Source: a virus. From it: 59,153 nt of DNA. Positions 8,061 through 17,495 of the stretch are shown one piece after another. Numbering within the stretch: position 1 is the first letter of the stretch; every line of letters starts with the position of its first letter. Below the pieces are notes generated by a model. It ran no database searches and was not told where the DNA came from. It was given only the letters and a program-made list of their open reading frames with translations. The DNA lies in IMG/VR virus record IMGVR_UViG_3300017917_002520, positions 1 to 59,153 of that record; one strand, 5' to 3'. The translations under genes were made by a program, and so were the position numbers.

Positions 8061-9685
8061 TAACAGTAGGATATTCAACTAGAGAACATAAACCTGAGTT
8101 TATTGAGTACTTAAAAAAAAGTTCAGGATTCAAAAAAATCGAAGTTATTGAAAAAATAAATAATGGAGAAAAATCACTTACTGAAGTTTACAATGAAATA
8201 TTATCTGAATCTAAAACCGATATTGTAGTTTTATGTCATGATGACATTTATTTTGATACAAACGCTTGGTATCCAAAATTATTAAAACATTTTGAAAAAT
8301 CTGATTTTGGTATTATTGGAATGGCGGGAACTACTGAAATACCCTTAAGTGGTATGTGGTGGGAAAATAGAAAAAAAATGGTAGGTATTGTAAACCATGA
8401 ACATGAAGGTAAAAAATGGGAATCGAAATATTCTGATAGTTTTGGAAATGAAATTCATGAAACCGTTATTGTTGATGGTTTATTTATTGCCGTAAATAAA
8501 AAAAGAATCAAAAAAAATTTTAATGAAGATTTTAAGGGGTTTCACTTTTACGACATTCCATTCTGTTTTGAGAATTATTTAGAAGGTGTAAAAGTTGGTG
8601 TTATAACTAACATTAGAATCACTCATAAATCCATCGGTCAAACAAACGAACAATGGGAAGAAAATCGAAAACTATTCTCAGATAAGTTTAATTTGAATCT
8701 TCCAGTCAAATTGCCATTTAATAATAAAAGAAAAATAAAAGTTTTATTATCTTCTTTGTTTTTTAAAACATTTACAGGGTCAGAACTTTATGTTTATGAA
8801 TTGGCCAAGAATTTAATTAAACAAAATTGTGATGTTACAGTTATGTCTCAAATTGGTGGTCCTTTAACTGATATGGCAAAAAAACAAGGAATAAAATGTA
8901 TTTCATTTGAAGAAGCCCCCGGATTCAAATTGGGAGATGGGAAATGGGGTCACAATACTGAAAAAGGATTTCAACCATCTCAACCCGGAGTGATGTACCG
9001 CATTTCAGAAGTTAATTTTGATTTAATTCACATGCAACATAAACCAGTTGCTGAAAGAATGATTCAATTTTACCCTGAAATTGATAAAATTTATTCAATA
9101 CATTCTGAAGTCATTGAACTTGAAGACCCAATAAAACACGAATCAATAAAAAAATACATTGCCATCAGACCGGAAATTAAAGAACATATTGTTGATAAAT
9201 TTGAAATTCCGGAAGAAATGGTTGAAATTATTTATAATCCGGTTGATAATGAAAAATTTAAACCAAACTTAATGAATGAAGAAAATTATTTATTATTTGT
9301 TGGTACAATAGATTATTTAAGAAGAGAAGCTATTATGGACTTAATCGATTACACAAGAGAAAATGATAAAGAATTGTGGTTAGTAGGTGAGGACAAATCA
9401 AATTATTTACCGTCGATTTTGGAAAATCCACATGTAAAACATTTTCAATCAACATGGAATATAGAACCTTACGTTCAAAAATGTAGCGAAACCGCCGGAA
9501 TTCAATTAGGTCGAACAACAATTGAAGGGTGGTTATGTAATAAACCTAGTTGGATTTATAAAGTCGATTCTGGTGGATTTATTTTATCGAAAGAAAAGTT
9601 TGATGTTCCGTCTGATTTAGAAAAATATCATTCTTCATATGTAACCAAACAAATAAAAGAACAATATATTAAAATTTTATCATGA
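8057..9685 (+). CDS. Two-domain glycosyltransferase (GT2-like plus GT4-like fusion)
   Basis: 542 residues. Residues 1-215 form a GT-A type domain: early ITVGYSTREHK, then DIVVLCHDDIYFD (the H-D-D resembles the DxD metal site), then GLFIAVNKKRI. Residues about 225-542 form a second, GT-B type domain beginning KIKVLLSSLFFKTFTGSELYVY and including YNPVDNEKFKPN and LLFVGTIDYLRRE. Such fusions can add two sugars in succession. It overlaps both neighbours by four bases, so it is part of the glycan operon. Substrates are unknown. Confidence 0.75.
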   Translation: MITVGYSTREHKPEFIEYLKKSSGFKKIEVIEKINNGEKSLTEVYNEILSESKTDIVVLCHDDIYFDTNAWYPKLLKHFEKSDFGIIGMAGTTEIPLSGMWWENRKKMVGIVNHEHEGKKWESKYSDSFGNEIHETVIVDGLFIAVNKKRIKKNFNEDFKGFHFYDIPFCFENYLEGVKVGVITNIRITHKSIGQTNEQWEENRKLFSDKFNLNLPVKLPFNNKRKIKVLLSSLFFKTFTGSELYVYELAKNLIKQNCDVTVMSQIGGPLTDMAKKQGIKCISFEEAPGFKLGDGKWGHNTEKGFQPSQPGVMYRISEVNFDLIHMQHKPVAERMIQFYPEIDKIYSIHSEVIELEDPIKHESIKKYIAIRPEIKEHIVDKFEIPEEMVEIIYNPVDNEKFKPNLMNEENYLLFVGTIDYLRREAIMDLIDYTRENDKELWLVGEDKSNYLPSILENPHVKHFQSTWNIEPYVQKCSETAGIQLGRTTIEGWLCNKPSWIYKVDSGGFILSKEKFDVPSDLEKYHSSYVTKQIKEQYIKILS

Positions 9686-10389
9686 ATATACGAATATTAG
9701 TTGTTAATTTAAACAACAAAGAATACACCAAAAATTGTGTAAACAATTTATTATCTCAGACCTATAAGAATTTTATACTAACAATCGTTGACCAAAACTC
9801 ATCAGAAGAAGGAACTCAAGAGTTTTTAGAAACACTAACAGATTCAAGAATTGAAATCGTCAGAAATGAGGAGAACCGTCCATTAAATCATGTTTGGAAT
9901 TGGTTTCATCAAACATATAACGAAGAAATTTTATGTTTTTTAAATAATGATGTAATCATTACCGATAATTTTATTTATGATGTTATGGAGGTTTTTAGTA
10001 AAGAACCCCAAGTAGGTATTGTGGTTCATTCAACAAATCACGATGATTACACAGTAAAAAAACTTCAAACCGAATATACAATAGTTGAGCGTGGTAGATA
10101 TATGCAAGGATGGGATTATAGTATTAGAAGGAATTTATTTATGACAATTCCTGAACAATTAAAAACATATTGTGGTGATGATTTTATTTTTCACAATTTA
10201 TACAAACAGGGTTATGATGTTGCATACGTAACAAGTTCACCAATGATTCATTTTGAGGGACAAAGTAAAAAATTCATGAAAACCAGTGGTGTTGAAGATA
10301 TTCATACCTATGTTAAAATGGGATTCCCACATAATTTAAGAATTAACGAACAATTTTCTAAATTAAGACCTTCAAACATATTCTTATGA
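9682..10389 (+). CDS. GT2-family glycosyltransferase
   Basis: 235 residues with the GT-A fold pattern of family GT2: RILVVNLNNKEYTKNCVNNL at the start, VDQNSSEEGTQEFL, and LCFLNNDVIIT as the DxD-equivalent (N-N-D). CGDDFIFHNLYKQGYDVAYV matches the acceptor-side region of rhamnosyltransferase-like GT2 enzymes. It overlaps its neighbours by four bases in the glycan operon. Confidence 0.82.
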   Translation: MNIRILVVNLNNKEYTKNCVNNLLSQTYKNFILTIVDQNSSEEGTQEFLETLTDSRIEIVRNEENRPLNHVWNWFHQTYNEEILCFLNNDVIITDNFIYDVMEVFSKEPQVGIVVHSTNHDDYTVKKLQTEYTIVERGRYMQGWDYSIRRNLFMTIPEQLKTYCGDDFIFHNLYKQGYDVAYVTSSPMIHFEGQSKKFMKTSGVEDIHTYVKMGFPHNLRINEQFSKLRPSNIFL

Positions 10390-11051
10390 TTAAAATAGCA
10401 ATTTCAACTAACAAAAATTTTTATAAATTATCACTACCGGTCATAATACCATCATTATTAGATGCGGGTATTGAGTCTAAAGACATATTTGTTTTTAATT
10501 CGGGGTTTGATAAATTTGAAGTTGAAGTCATTAATGATATTACTCATTACTTTTTAGACCATAATTCATACGAATATAGTCCTTTAATTGAAATCTGTGA
10601 TAAGGAATTATCATCAGAATATTGGTTTCTAATTCATGACACTTGTAAAGTTGGTCCACGATTTAAAGAACTTTTATATAATATACCAAACAGTAACCCT
10701 GAAAAAATTTCTTTAAAATCTACACCCGCAATGTCTATTGGTCTTTACAGTTATACTTATTTATTAACAGTAAAAACCAAACTACTTCAGATTAAAAACA
10801 CTGATTACAGTGAAAATTCGTTGAGAAATTGGAAAAACTGGGGGGTACATAATGAAGATTATATATTATGGAAAACACACCCATCTCCATTAATTTATAA
10901 TAATAACAATAATTGGACTGTTGTCGATTATAATAATTGGTATAACACAAATACAGTAAGGAGAACAGAATATTATGAATCATTAGATTTGTATAAGAAT
11001 AAATCCAATTGGGGTCAAACCAATGGGGGTACTATGATACTTAATTTATAG
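10386..11051 (+). CDS. Putative glycosyltransferase-like protein
   Basis: 221 residues. It opens with IKIAISTNKNFYKLSLPVII and has WFLIHDTCKVGPRF in the middle, where a GT-A enzyme would have its metal site, but only a single Asp is seen. The YNNNNNW stretch near residue 172 is Asn-rich. Position inside the overlapping sugar operon is the main evidence for a glycan role. It could also be a non-catalytic GT-like protein. Confidence 0.5.
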   Translation: MIKIAISTNKNFYKLSLPVIIPSLLDAGIESKDIFVFNSGFDKFEVEVINDITHYFLDHNSYEYSPLIEICDKELSSEYWFLIHDTCKVGPRFKELLYNIPNSNPEKISLKSTPAMSIGLYSYTYLLTVKTKLLQIKNTDYSENSLRNWKNWGVHNEDYILWKTHPSPLIYNNNNNWTVVDYNNWYNTNTVRRTEYYESLDLYKNKSNWGQTNGGTMILNL

Positions 11052-11052
11052 A

Positions 11053-12039
11053 ATGAAAATAGCAATAATAGGTGGTGGTTGGGTTGGTTGTCATCTGGCA
11101 ATGAAATTAAAAGACATCCATGAAATTACAATTTTTGATAAAAATAAAAAATTATTTACTGAAACATCATACAATAATCAAAATAGATTACATCTTGGAT
11201 TTCATTATCCTCGCAGTTCAAAAACAAGAAATCTTTGTTTAAACACATTTGATAGGTTTATTAAAGATTATGGGTTTATTGTTAAGGATGTACCAAATAA
11301 TTTATATTGTATACCATCAAATGAATCTATTATTGATTTTGAAACTTTTAAACAAATATTCAAAGAATATAATGTTGAAGACCACCCTCATTCGTTAAAA
11401 AATATTGAGGGTTGTGTTAACACAAATGAAAAACATATCAACTATAAAAAAATTCATGATTTTTTCAACGAGAAATTATCAAATATATTTGTTCAATCAG
11501 AAATTAGTAATAAGAAAATATTAAAACTACAAAGTGAATACGACTTTGTAATTAATTGTACTAATAATCATATAACAGATAAAATTTATAATAATTCATT
11601 TTATGAAACAACATTAACTTTAATTTATAAAAAAATATCCGAAACTGATTTTGACGGATTAACATTAGTTGATGGTAATTTATTTTCAGTTTATCCTTAT
11701 AACAATGATTTATTCACATTAACTGATGTGGAATACACACCTCTTGGTAAATTTAAAACTTTAAAACAATTAAAATCATATAATAATAAAATAACCGACA
11801 AATTAATTCAAAAACAAAAAAAACTGATTGAGAATAAAGTGTTAAAATATTATCCGATGTTTTTTAAACATTTTGAATATGATTCATATTTTATTTCAAC
11901 AAAAACTAAAATACATAATATTTCGGACGATAGGTCTCCCATAATAACAAAAGAAAATAATTTAATAAACTGCTTTACAGGTAAGATTCAGGGAATATAT
12001 TTGATAGAAGATTATTTAATTAAAGAATTATCACTATGA
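11053..12039 (+). CDS. FAD/NAD(P)-binding oxidoreductase (DAO-like)
   Basis: 328 residues. The N-terminal Rossmann motif is MKIAIIGGGWVGCHLAMKL (GxGxxG-type), followed by an acidic end of strand 2 (ITIFDKN) that would bind the adenine ribose. NQNRLHLGFHYPRSSKTR resembles the early region of DAO and UDP-galactopyranose-mutase-like flavoproteins. Its place among glycosyltransferases suggests nucleotide-sugar modification. The reaction cannot be determined. It overlaps the next gene by four bases. Confidence 0.65.
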   Translation: MKIAIIGGGWVGCHLAMKLKDIHEITIFDKNKKLFTETSYNNQNRLHLGFHYPRSSKTRNLCLNTFDRFIKDYGFIVKDVPNNLYCIPSNESIIDFETFKQIFKEYNVEDHPHSLKNIEGCVNTNEKHINYKKIHDFFNEKLSNIFVQSEISNKKILKLQSEYDFVINCTNNHITDKIYNNSFYETTLTLIYKKISETDFDGLTLVDGNLFSVYPYNNDLFTLTDVEYTPLGKFKTLKQLKSYNNKITDKLIQKQKKLIENKVLKYYPMFFKHFEYDSYFISTKTKIHNISDDRSPIITKENNLINCFTGKIQGIYLIEDYLIKELSL

Positions 12040-13079
12040 CAAGAAATGAATTAACTGATATTTTTACCGGATATTTAAATAGAGATTTTACAGAAGAAGA
12101 ATGGTTAATACACGGACATAAGACCGTTTCTTCGTTTACACGAGAAATTTCAAAATGTGACGAATACATTGAATTAATGAAATCACCTGAAATACCATAT
12201 AAAATAGGTATTTTATTAACAGGTCATATTCGTAAAAAAAACATACTTAATGGATTTGCCAAGTTTTTAGAAAAATTGGATTACGATGTTTTTATTCACA
12301 CATGGGACACAATTGGTATTAAAGGACAAGAGACTAATCTAAATAGTAAAGAATCATATGATGAAGTCGTTAACTCAATAAATCAAATACCTAATGTAAA
12401 AAAATTTTTAATCGAAAGTAATAAAGAATTTATTGAATCCTTGGATGATGTTAATGGTTATTTCAATTTCTCATCTCCGGAAAAATTTATAAAATCTCAA
12501 CTATATTCCGTTAATTCGGCGTTCAAATTACTTGAGGATTATTCAATAGGCACAAATACTAAATATGATGTTATTTTTAAATTCAGATTTGATAATGAAA
12601 TAACTTCATTTCATTTACCTAAAAACCAACTTAGCGACATTTTAAACCATGACATTATTTTTGTACCAAATAGTGATTGCGGTCATTCTCATTTAGACAA
12701 CGGAACTTCATGTTATGCTTGTGATAATATGTATTACAAACATGATTTAAAAAATGTTCATATATTTCCTCACAGTAATGTTATTTGTGATTTATTCGCC
12801 TACGGTAGTATGGTTTCGATGAAATCATATTGTTCATTATATGAATATTATGATAGTTTAAATAAATCTTTTTTAAATGATAATTTAAAGTCACTAGAAA
12901 TTAATAATAACTTAATCGAATTCATTGATGGTGATTATATTTTAAAAGGAGGAAATGAGGGACATTTAGAATCCTTATATTATTTTTACTGTTCGTACCC
13001 TGAAAGATTATTACAAATCCATTTAAAAGACTATATGTTAGTGGAATCTAAAACAATTAAATTATTATTTAAACGATGA
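12036..13079 (+). CDS. Hypothetical glycan-cluster protein, possibly transferase
   Basis: 347 residues. The core begins at residue about 57 with IGILLTGHIRKKNIL and DYDVFIHTWDTIG, a layout seen in phage and bacterial proteins of capsule and LPS clusters. YDVIFKFRFDNEI near residue 180 supplies a possible metal-binding D/E site. A HSHLDNGTSCYACDNMYY segment contributes two cysteines. No family is firmly recognised. It overlaps both neighbours by four bases, so it is translated with them. Confidence 0.5.
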   Translation: MTRNELTDIFTGYLNRDFTEEEWLIHGHKTVSSFTREISKCDEYIELMKSPEIPYKIGILLTGHIRKKNILNGFAKFLEKLDYDVFIHTWDTIGIKGQETNLNSKESYDEVVNSINQIPNVKKFLIESNKEFIESLDDVNGYFNFSSPEKFIKSQLYSVNSAFKLLEDYSIGTNTKYDVIFKFRFDNEITSFHLPKNQLSDILNHDIIFVPNSDCGHSHLDNGTSCYACDNMYYKHDLKNVHIFPHSNVICDLFAYGSMVSMKSYCSLYEYYDSLNKSFLNDNLKSLEINNNLIEFIDGDYILKGGNEGHLESLYYFYCSYPERLLQIHLKDYMLVESKTIKLLFKR

Positions 13080-13843
13080 AAATATTAATAGGACATACCG
13101 GATTAATTGGAACAACTTTAACCGAGTCCATAGAATTTGATTTAACCTTTAATTCTAAAAACATTAAAAATTTTAATGAATTGGTTAATGAAGATGGACA
13201 TGAATTATATTTGTCTTGTCTACCAGCAACTAAATGGATGGTAAACAAAAATCTTACAAATGATTTAGATAACATACACAATATCATTAATATTTTAAGA
13301 AAACAGACTTATTCAAAAATCATTCTGTTCTCCACAATTGATATTTATAACGATTCACCCCTCGGAGTTAATGAGTCTTACAAACCAAATTTTGGTAATT
13401 TAAGTTATGGTAATAATCGGCACTTGTTTGAATTAATGGTTAAGGAATATTTGGAATTTGATGACTTAAAAGTGTTTAGACTACCGGCACTATTCAACAA
13501 ACACATTAAAAAGAATGTTTTATTTGACCTAATCAATAATAATAATGTTGACCAAATAAATTCAAACTCAATGTTTCAGTGGTACAATTTAGATAATTTA
13601 CATAACGACATTATCAAATATTCAACTGAGTTCCCGAAAGAAACAACCTTCAATTTATTCACAGAACCATTGGAAAGTGAGGAAATAATTAATTTATTCC
13701 CTGAACATAAAGAAAAAGTTTCTTATTCGGATACTAAAATAGTTTATGATTATACAACTAAGTTTTCACCATCAGGATATATAAAATCTAAAGAAATAAT
13801 TTTAGAGGAAATTAAAAACTTAATCACCGAAATGATTTTATAA
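13076..13843 (+). CDS. NAD-dependent epimerase/dehydratase-like protein
   Basis: 255 residues. The N-terminal MKILIGHTGLIGTTL is the GxxGxxG dinucleotide site of extended short-chain dehydrogenases. IILFSTIDIYNDSP carries the Ser/Thr position, and NLSYGNNRHLFELMV provides a Y-x-x-x-x-H in place of the usual YxxxK, so catalysis may be altered. FRLPALFNKHIKKN corresponds to the substrate-binding segment. It ends tail to tail with the inverted GT47 gene, their stop codons directly adjoining. Confidence 0.65.
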   Translation: MKILIGHTGLIGTTLTESIEFDLTFNSKNIKNFNELVNEDGHELYLSCLPATKWMVNKNLTNDLDNIHNIINILRKQTYSKIILFSTIDIYNDSPLGVNESYKPNFGNLSYGNNRHLFELMVKEYLEFDDLKVFRLPALFNKHIKKNVLFDLINNNNVDQINSNSMFQWYNLDNLHNDIIKYSTEFPKETTFNLFTEPLESEEIINLFPEHKEKVSYSDTKIVYDYTTKFSPSGYIKSKEIILEEIKNLITEMIL

Positions 13844-14932
13844 CTTCATCATATGATTATGTTTTATTTTTTCAATTGATATTTTAATTGGTAAAGATTC
13901 ATCACTAAAATAGTTTATTTGATTAAATAATATTTCATGATTTTTAATTTTATCGTAATAATTATTAGTCATTGATAATTCATCCTCCAATAACTTATCA
14001 ACAATTTTAGAGTATTCTTTATCACACATACCATTTTTATCAGGTAAAACTAAACAACTTTCTCTCAAATCAATATCATCCGTGAATATTTTTTGATAGA
14101 TAATCAATTCATTTTCAAATATAATAGGAACAATATTATATGCCAAACATTGATAAAAAGATATTCGTGTTGGGGTGTCACCTCTTAATACGAATAGGTA
14201 TTTTGTCTTTATTAATTCCTCCTCAATTTTTGTCATATCTCCGATGTAAACATTTGAATTTAAATTAAGTATGAATTTTCTTATTCTATTCATTAATGGT
14301 CGTTCTTCTGAGTAGAGAGAACCAATAAATGTTAAATTTCGAGTTTTTTCACAATTTATAATTTTGTTAATTAAAGGAAGAGAAGTTGAAGTGTTTTCAT
14401 TTAATATATAAGGGATTGTAATCATCCTATCGTAGGTCCCCATTTTAAATGTTGTTGTTGTGTTAAATAAAGAAACTTCATTTTCATAACTCAAAATAAA
14501 AATGTCTTTATCTATGGATTCAAACGATGTCTCAAATAATACGTAACTATATAAAATAAAATGAGGAACTTTTGAATTAGATAAAAGATTGTCTTTAATG
14601 AAATTATTCCAATAAAATTTTATTAAATTATCTTTATGACCTACACCAAATGTTGGTGGTTGTACTGTTGGTAATAGGTCAGAATATCTATCGTATTTTT
14701 TTAAATAAGTGTAAAGTCTATGATGTTTTAATGGGCTTATTTCTCCGTATATTAATCTAACAAAATCAACAGGTATGAATGCAATATCAGAATCTTTAAT
14801 ATCATCAACTACTTCGTATTTAAGTTTTAACTTACTTAGAAACATGTCATATAAATCCATTTCGGGAGGAATAGACTCAAAAAATGACATGATTTTTTCT
14901 ATTTTTTTAATATTATATATATAAATCTTCAT
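13838..14932 (-). CDS. Exostosin-like (GT47) glycosyltransferase, inverted gene
   Basis: About 364 residues from ATG 14932; a GTG at 14947 would add five. Features of the exostosin family: KIYIYNI at the N-terminus, SDIAFIPVDF, NLTFIGSLYSEERP, and the C-terminal YLFVLRGDTPTRISFYQCLAYNIVPIIF, the nucleotide-sugar site. It is the only minus-strand gene in the 5.5-20 kb operon and sits head to head (21-base gap) with a related gene at 14954-15964. The pair looks like an inverted duplication. The promoter must lie inside its neighbour or the short gap. Confidence 0.7.
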   Translation of the reverse strand: MKIYIYNIKKIEKIMSFFESIPPEMDLYDMFLSKLKLKYEVVDDIKDSDIAFIPVDFVRLIYGEISPLKHHRLYTYLKKYDRYSDLLPTVQPPTFGVGHKDNLIKFYWNNFIKDNLLSNSKVPHFILYSYVLFETSFESIDKDIFILSYENEVSLFNTTTTFKMGTYDRMITIPYILNENTSTSLPLINKIINCEKTRNLTFIGSLYSEERPLMNRIRKFILNLNSNVYIGDMTKIEEELIKTKYLFVLRGDTPTRISFYQCLAYNIVPIIFENELIIYQKIFTDDIDLRESCLVLPDKNGMCDKEYSKIVDKLLEDELSMTNNYYDKIKNHEILFNQINYFSDESLPIKISIEKIKHNHMMKL

Positions 14933-14953
14933 ACTTATTAAATACACTTATAT

Positions 14954-15964
14954 ATGTTCAACAATAAATGTTTTCATGTTTTAAATATTAGTACTGAATT
15001 TAATTCAGACATCTTACCCATCTACATAAATGACAATGAAATAATTAAAAGTCATTCTGTTAAATTTAATGACGGAAAATTTTTACGGTCACAATATTCT
15101 TTAGAAATAGTGTTACACGATATGTTTAAAAATCACAAAAATTCAATTAATGATTATGAAAATTCTGATATTATTTTTATACCAATCTATCTATTTTGTA
15201 CCGCATGGACTAAAAAACACTTTTATGATGTGAATCAAATAATTAATAATATAAACCAAATCTTACCATTAGTAAACAAGTGTGTCAATGACGGTAAAAA
15301 AGTCATCATTCCATATTCAGATGTGATGTGGGAAGACAATAGATGTTTTTTAAATTATTTTGATTTTCACGAGAATGTTTATTTTGTTTGTTATGAAGAC
15401 GTATTAAGTAATAACAACCAAATCCCGGTTCCTTACTGTACACATATCAAAAAAAATCCAAAAGATTATAATATCCCTAAAAACCCAAACAAAAAACACT
15501 TAATAAGTTACGCCGGTAGACATAGGAAAGAAATTGATTACTTCACAAATATTGAAATATTAAACACCAATAAAGTTGTTGATGACAAATGGATTAGTTT
15601 AAATAATGAAAACACTTACAACGAAATAGATGAACTTTATCTGAATAGTTATTTTTCATTACAACCACATGGAGATAAAAAATCAAGAAAAGGATTTTAT
15701 CATAGTTTGTTACTTGGATGTATTCCGGTTGTATTTGACGACAATTATGACATATATAAAAGAGTTTTAGACGGGATTGTTAATCTTGAAGAAATTGCCA
15801 TTATACTAAATAAAAATGAAAAAAATTATGAAAATAAACTAAAAATGGAGTTAGAAAACATCGAGTTAAAAATTGAAAATATTAGTAAAATAAAAAATTT
15901 GTTACTATATGATGAGAATGATTTATCAATTGTTGATTTTATTTTAAATAAAATTAAATTTTAG
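14954..15964 (+). CDS. Exostosin-like (GT47) glycosyltransferase
   Basis: 336 residues, a diverged paralogue of the head-to-head gene on the other strand. Shared positions are SDIIFIPIYLF, HLISYAGRHRKEIDYF and YFSLQPHGDKKSRKGFYHSLLLGCIPVVF. These match the exostosin layout in which the final block binds the nucleotide sugar. GT47 enzymes are best known from eukaryotic heparan sulfate synthesis but also occur in bacterial capsule clusters. The gene is followed six bases later by a TIM-barrel isomerase-like gene. Confidence 0.72.
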   Translation: MFNNKCFHVLNISTEFNSDILPIYINDNEIIKSHSVKFNDGKFLRSQYSLEIVLHDMFKNHKNSINDYENSDIIFIPIYLFCTAWTKKHFYDVNQIINNINQILPLVNKCVNDGKKVIIPYSDVMWEDNRCFLNYFDFHENVYFVCYEDVLSNNNQIPVPYCTHIKKNPKDYNIPKNPNKKHLISYAGRHRKEIDYFTNIEILNTNKVVDDKWISLNNENTYNEIDELYLNSYFSLQPHGDKKSRKGFYHSLLLGCIPVVFDDNYDIYKRVLDGIVNLEEIAIILNKNEKNYENKLKMELENIELKIENISKIKNLLLYDENDLSIVDFILNKIKF

Positions 15965-15969
15965 AGCAT

Positions 15970-16728
15970 ATGAAATTATCAATAAGTAACTTGGCTTGGG
16001 ATACTTCGGAAAGTGACCAAATATTTTCTTTTTTAAAAACTGAAAAAATATCTAATATTGAGGGTGTTTTAACTAAAATTGATAATTGGGATAAATTATC
16101 CGATAATATCTTATATGAATTTAAGAAAAAATTAGACACATACAATATAAAAATAGAATCGATTCAATCCATTTTTTATAATATAAAATGTGACGGAATA
16201 AGAGATTCTGAAGTTGTTTTTAATCACTTCAAAAGACTCATTGAAATATGTAAAATATTAGAGGTAAAAGTAATGGTTTTTGGGTCACCTAATATGAGAA
16301 CAGGAATCATTGATGAATCACTATCCGTAATATTTAAACAATTTGATGAACTATTAAATAACACTGGAATCACACTGGTTATTGAACCTAATGCCAAAAT
16401 TTACGGAGGAAATTATTTTTATAATTTAAGTGAAATTGTGGAATTTATTGAAAATAATAAGTTAATCAATATTAAAACAATGATTGATACTCACAATTTA
16501 GAATTAGAAGGTTATGACTCAATTAGTGAATTAATAAAATATTATAACTATATCAACCATATACATGTTTCAGAGGTAAAATTAACACCTATCATAAATT
16601 CTGAAACACATGTAAAATTTTCAAATGAACTGAAAAAAATAGGATACGATAAAATAATCACATATGAAGTTTTAAATTGTGATAATATCGAAACCGAATT
16701 GAAAAAGTTTATTGAAATTTATAACTAA
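15970..16728 (+). CDS. Sugar phosphate isomerase/epimerase-like TIM barrel
   Basis: 252 residues of the xylose-isomerase-like/AP endonuclease 2 superfamily. Typical blocks are MKLSISNLAWDTSESD at the start, VMVFGSPNMRTG, LVIEPNAKIYGGNYF (conserved E), IKTMIDTHNLELEG (D and H metal ligands), YINHIHVSEV (H) and ITYEVLN (final E). The ligands are in the expected order, so a divalent metal site is likely. It probably interconverts a sugar or sugar phosphate for the operon. Substrate unknown. Confidence 0.72.
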   Translation: MKLSISNLAWDTSESDQIFSFLKTEKISNIEGVLTKIDNWDKLSDNILYEFKKKLDTYNIKIESIQSIFYNIKCDGIRDSEVVFNHFKRLIEICKILEVKVMVFGSPNMRTGIIDESLSVIFKQFDELLNNTGITLVIEPNAKIYGGNYFYNLSEIVEFIENNKLINIKTMIDTHNLELEGYDSISELIKYYNYINHIHVSEVKLTPIINSETHVKFSNELKKIGYDKIITYEVLNCDNIETELKKFIEIYN

Positions 16729-16745
16729 ACAGTTAAATAATTAAA

Positions 16746-17495
16746 ATGAATCAAAAACCATCAAGAGGGGGTAAACCAAAAATAACTCCTACACCTACAA
16801 CTGAAAAAATAAAAAATAAAACAGTTAAGGAAATTATTTGTTCAATCGTTAAAAAGAAAACTAAACAAAAATTTTTAACAACAAATCAAAAAAAATACTA
16901 TGACACTTTAATTGATAGTGAAATTACAATTTGTTCAGGACCGGCCGGTGTAGGTAAAAGTTATATTACCATGAAAGCGGCAATTGATTTAATATCAGAC
17001 CCTGAAACACCTTATGAAAAAATAATAATTGTAAGACCCGCGGTTGAAGCTGAAGAGAAATTAGGTTCATTACCCGGAAATGTAGAAGAAAAATTAGACC
17101 CTTATATCTTTCCTTCTTATTATTTGATGAATAAAATTATTGGTAAAGAGGCTAGAGAAGAATTAAAAAATTTAGATATTATTGAAGTTTTCGCACTAGC
17201 GTTTATGAGAGGTATGAATATTGACAACTCTATTTTAATTTTTGAAGAGGGTCAAAATGCAACCCCAAGTCAAATGAAATTATTACTAACTCGTATTGGA
17301 TTTAACAGTAAATTTTTCATTTCAGGAGATGTTGAACAATCTGACAAATTCAAAAACAAAACTCATAGTGGTTTATACGACGCAATTGAAAAATTTAGAA
17401 ATGATAGTGATATTTCAGTTTTTGAATTCACGGATGAGAAAGATATTGTAAGAAATAAATTAATTAGTAAAATATTAAAAAAATACGAAGAATGA
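16746..17495 (+). CDS. phoH: PhoH-like ATPase
   Basis: 249 residues. Walker A is SGPAGVGKSY near residue 64. Walker B is SILIFEEGQN, where the more usual FDEAQN has become FEEGQN. IIVRPAVEAEEKLGSLPG and LLTRIGFNSKFFISGD are hallmark PhoH blocks. The first 45 residues are a basic tail. PhoH-like proteins are common in T4-type and marine phages, where their function is debated (RNA-linked ATPase or phosphate response). It overlaps the next start by four bases. Confidence 0.9.
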   Translation: MNQKPSRGGKPKITPTPTTEKIKNKTVKEIICSIVKKKTKQKFLTTNQKKYYDTLIDSEITICSGPAGVGKSYITMKAAIDLISDPETPYEKIIIVRPAVEAEEKLGSLPGNVEEKLDPYIFPSYYLMNKIIGKEAREELKNLDIIEVFALAFMRGMNIDNSILIFEEGQNATPSQMKLLLTRIGFNSKFFISGDVEQSDKFKNKTHSGLYDAIEKFRNDSDISVFEFTDEKDIVRNKLISKILKKYEE

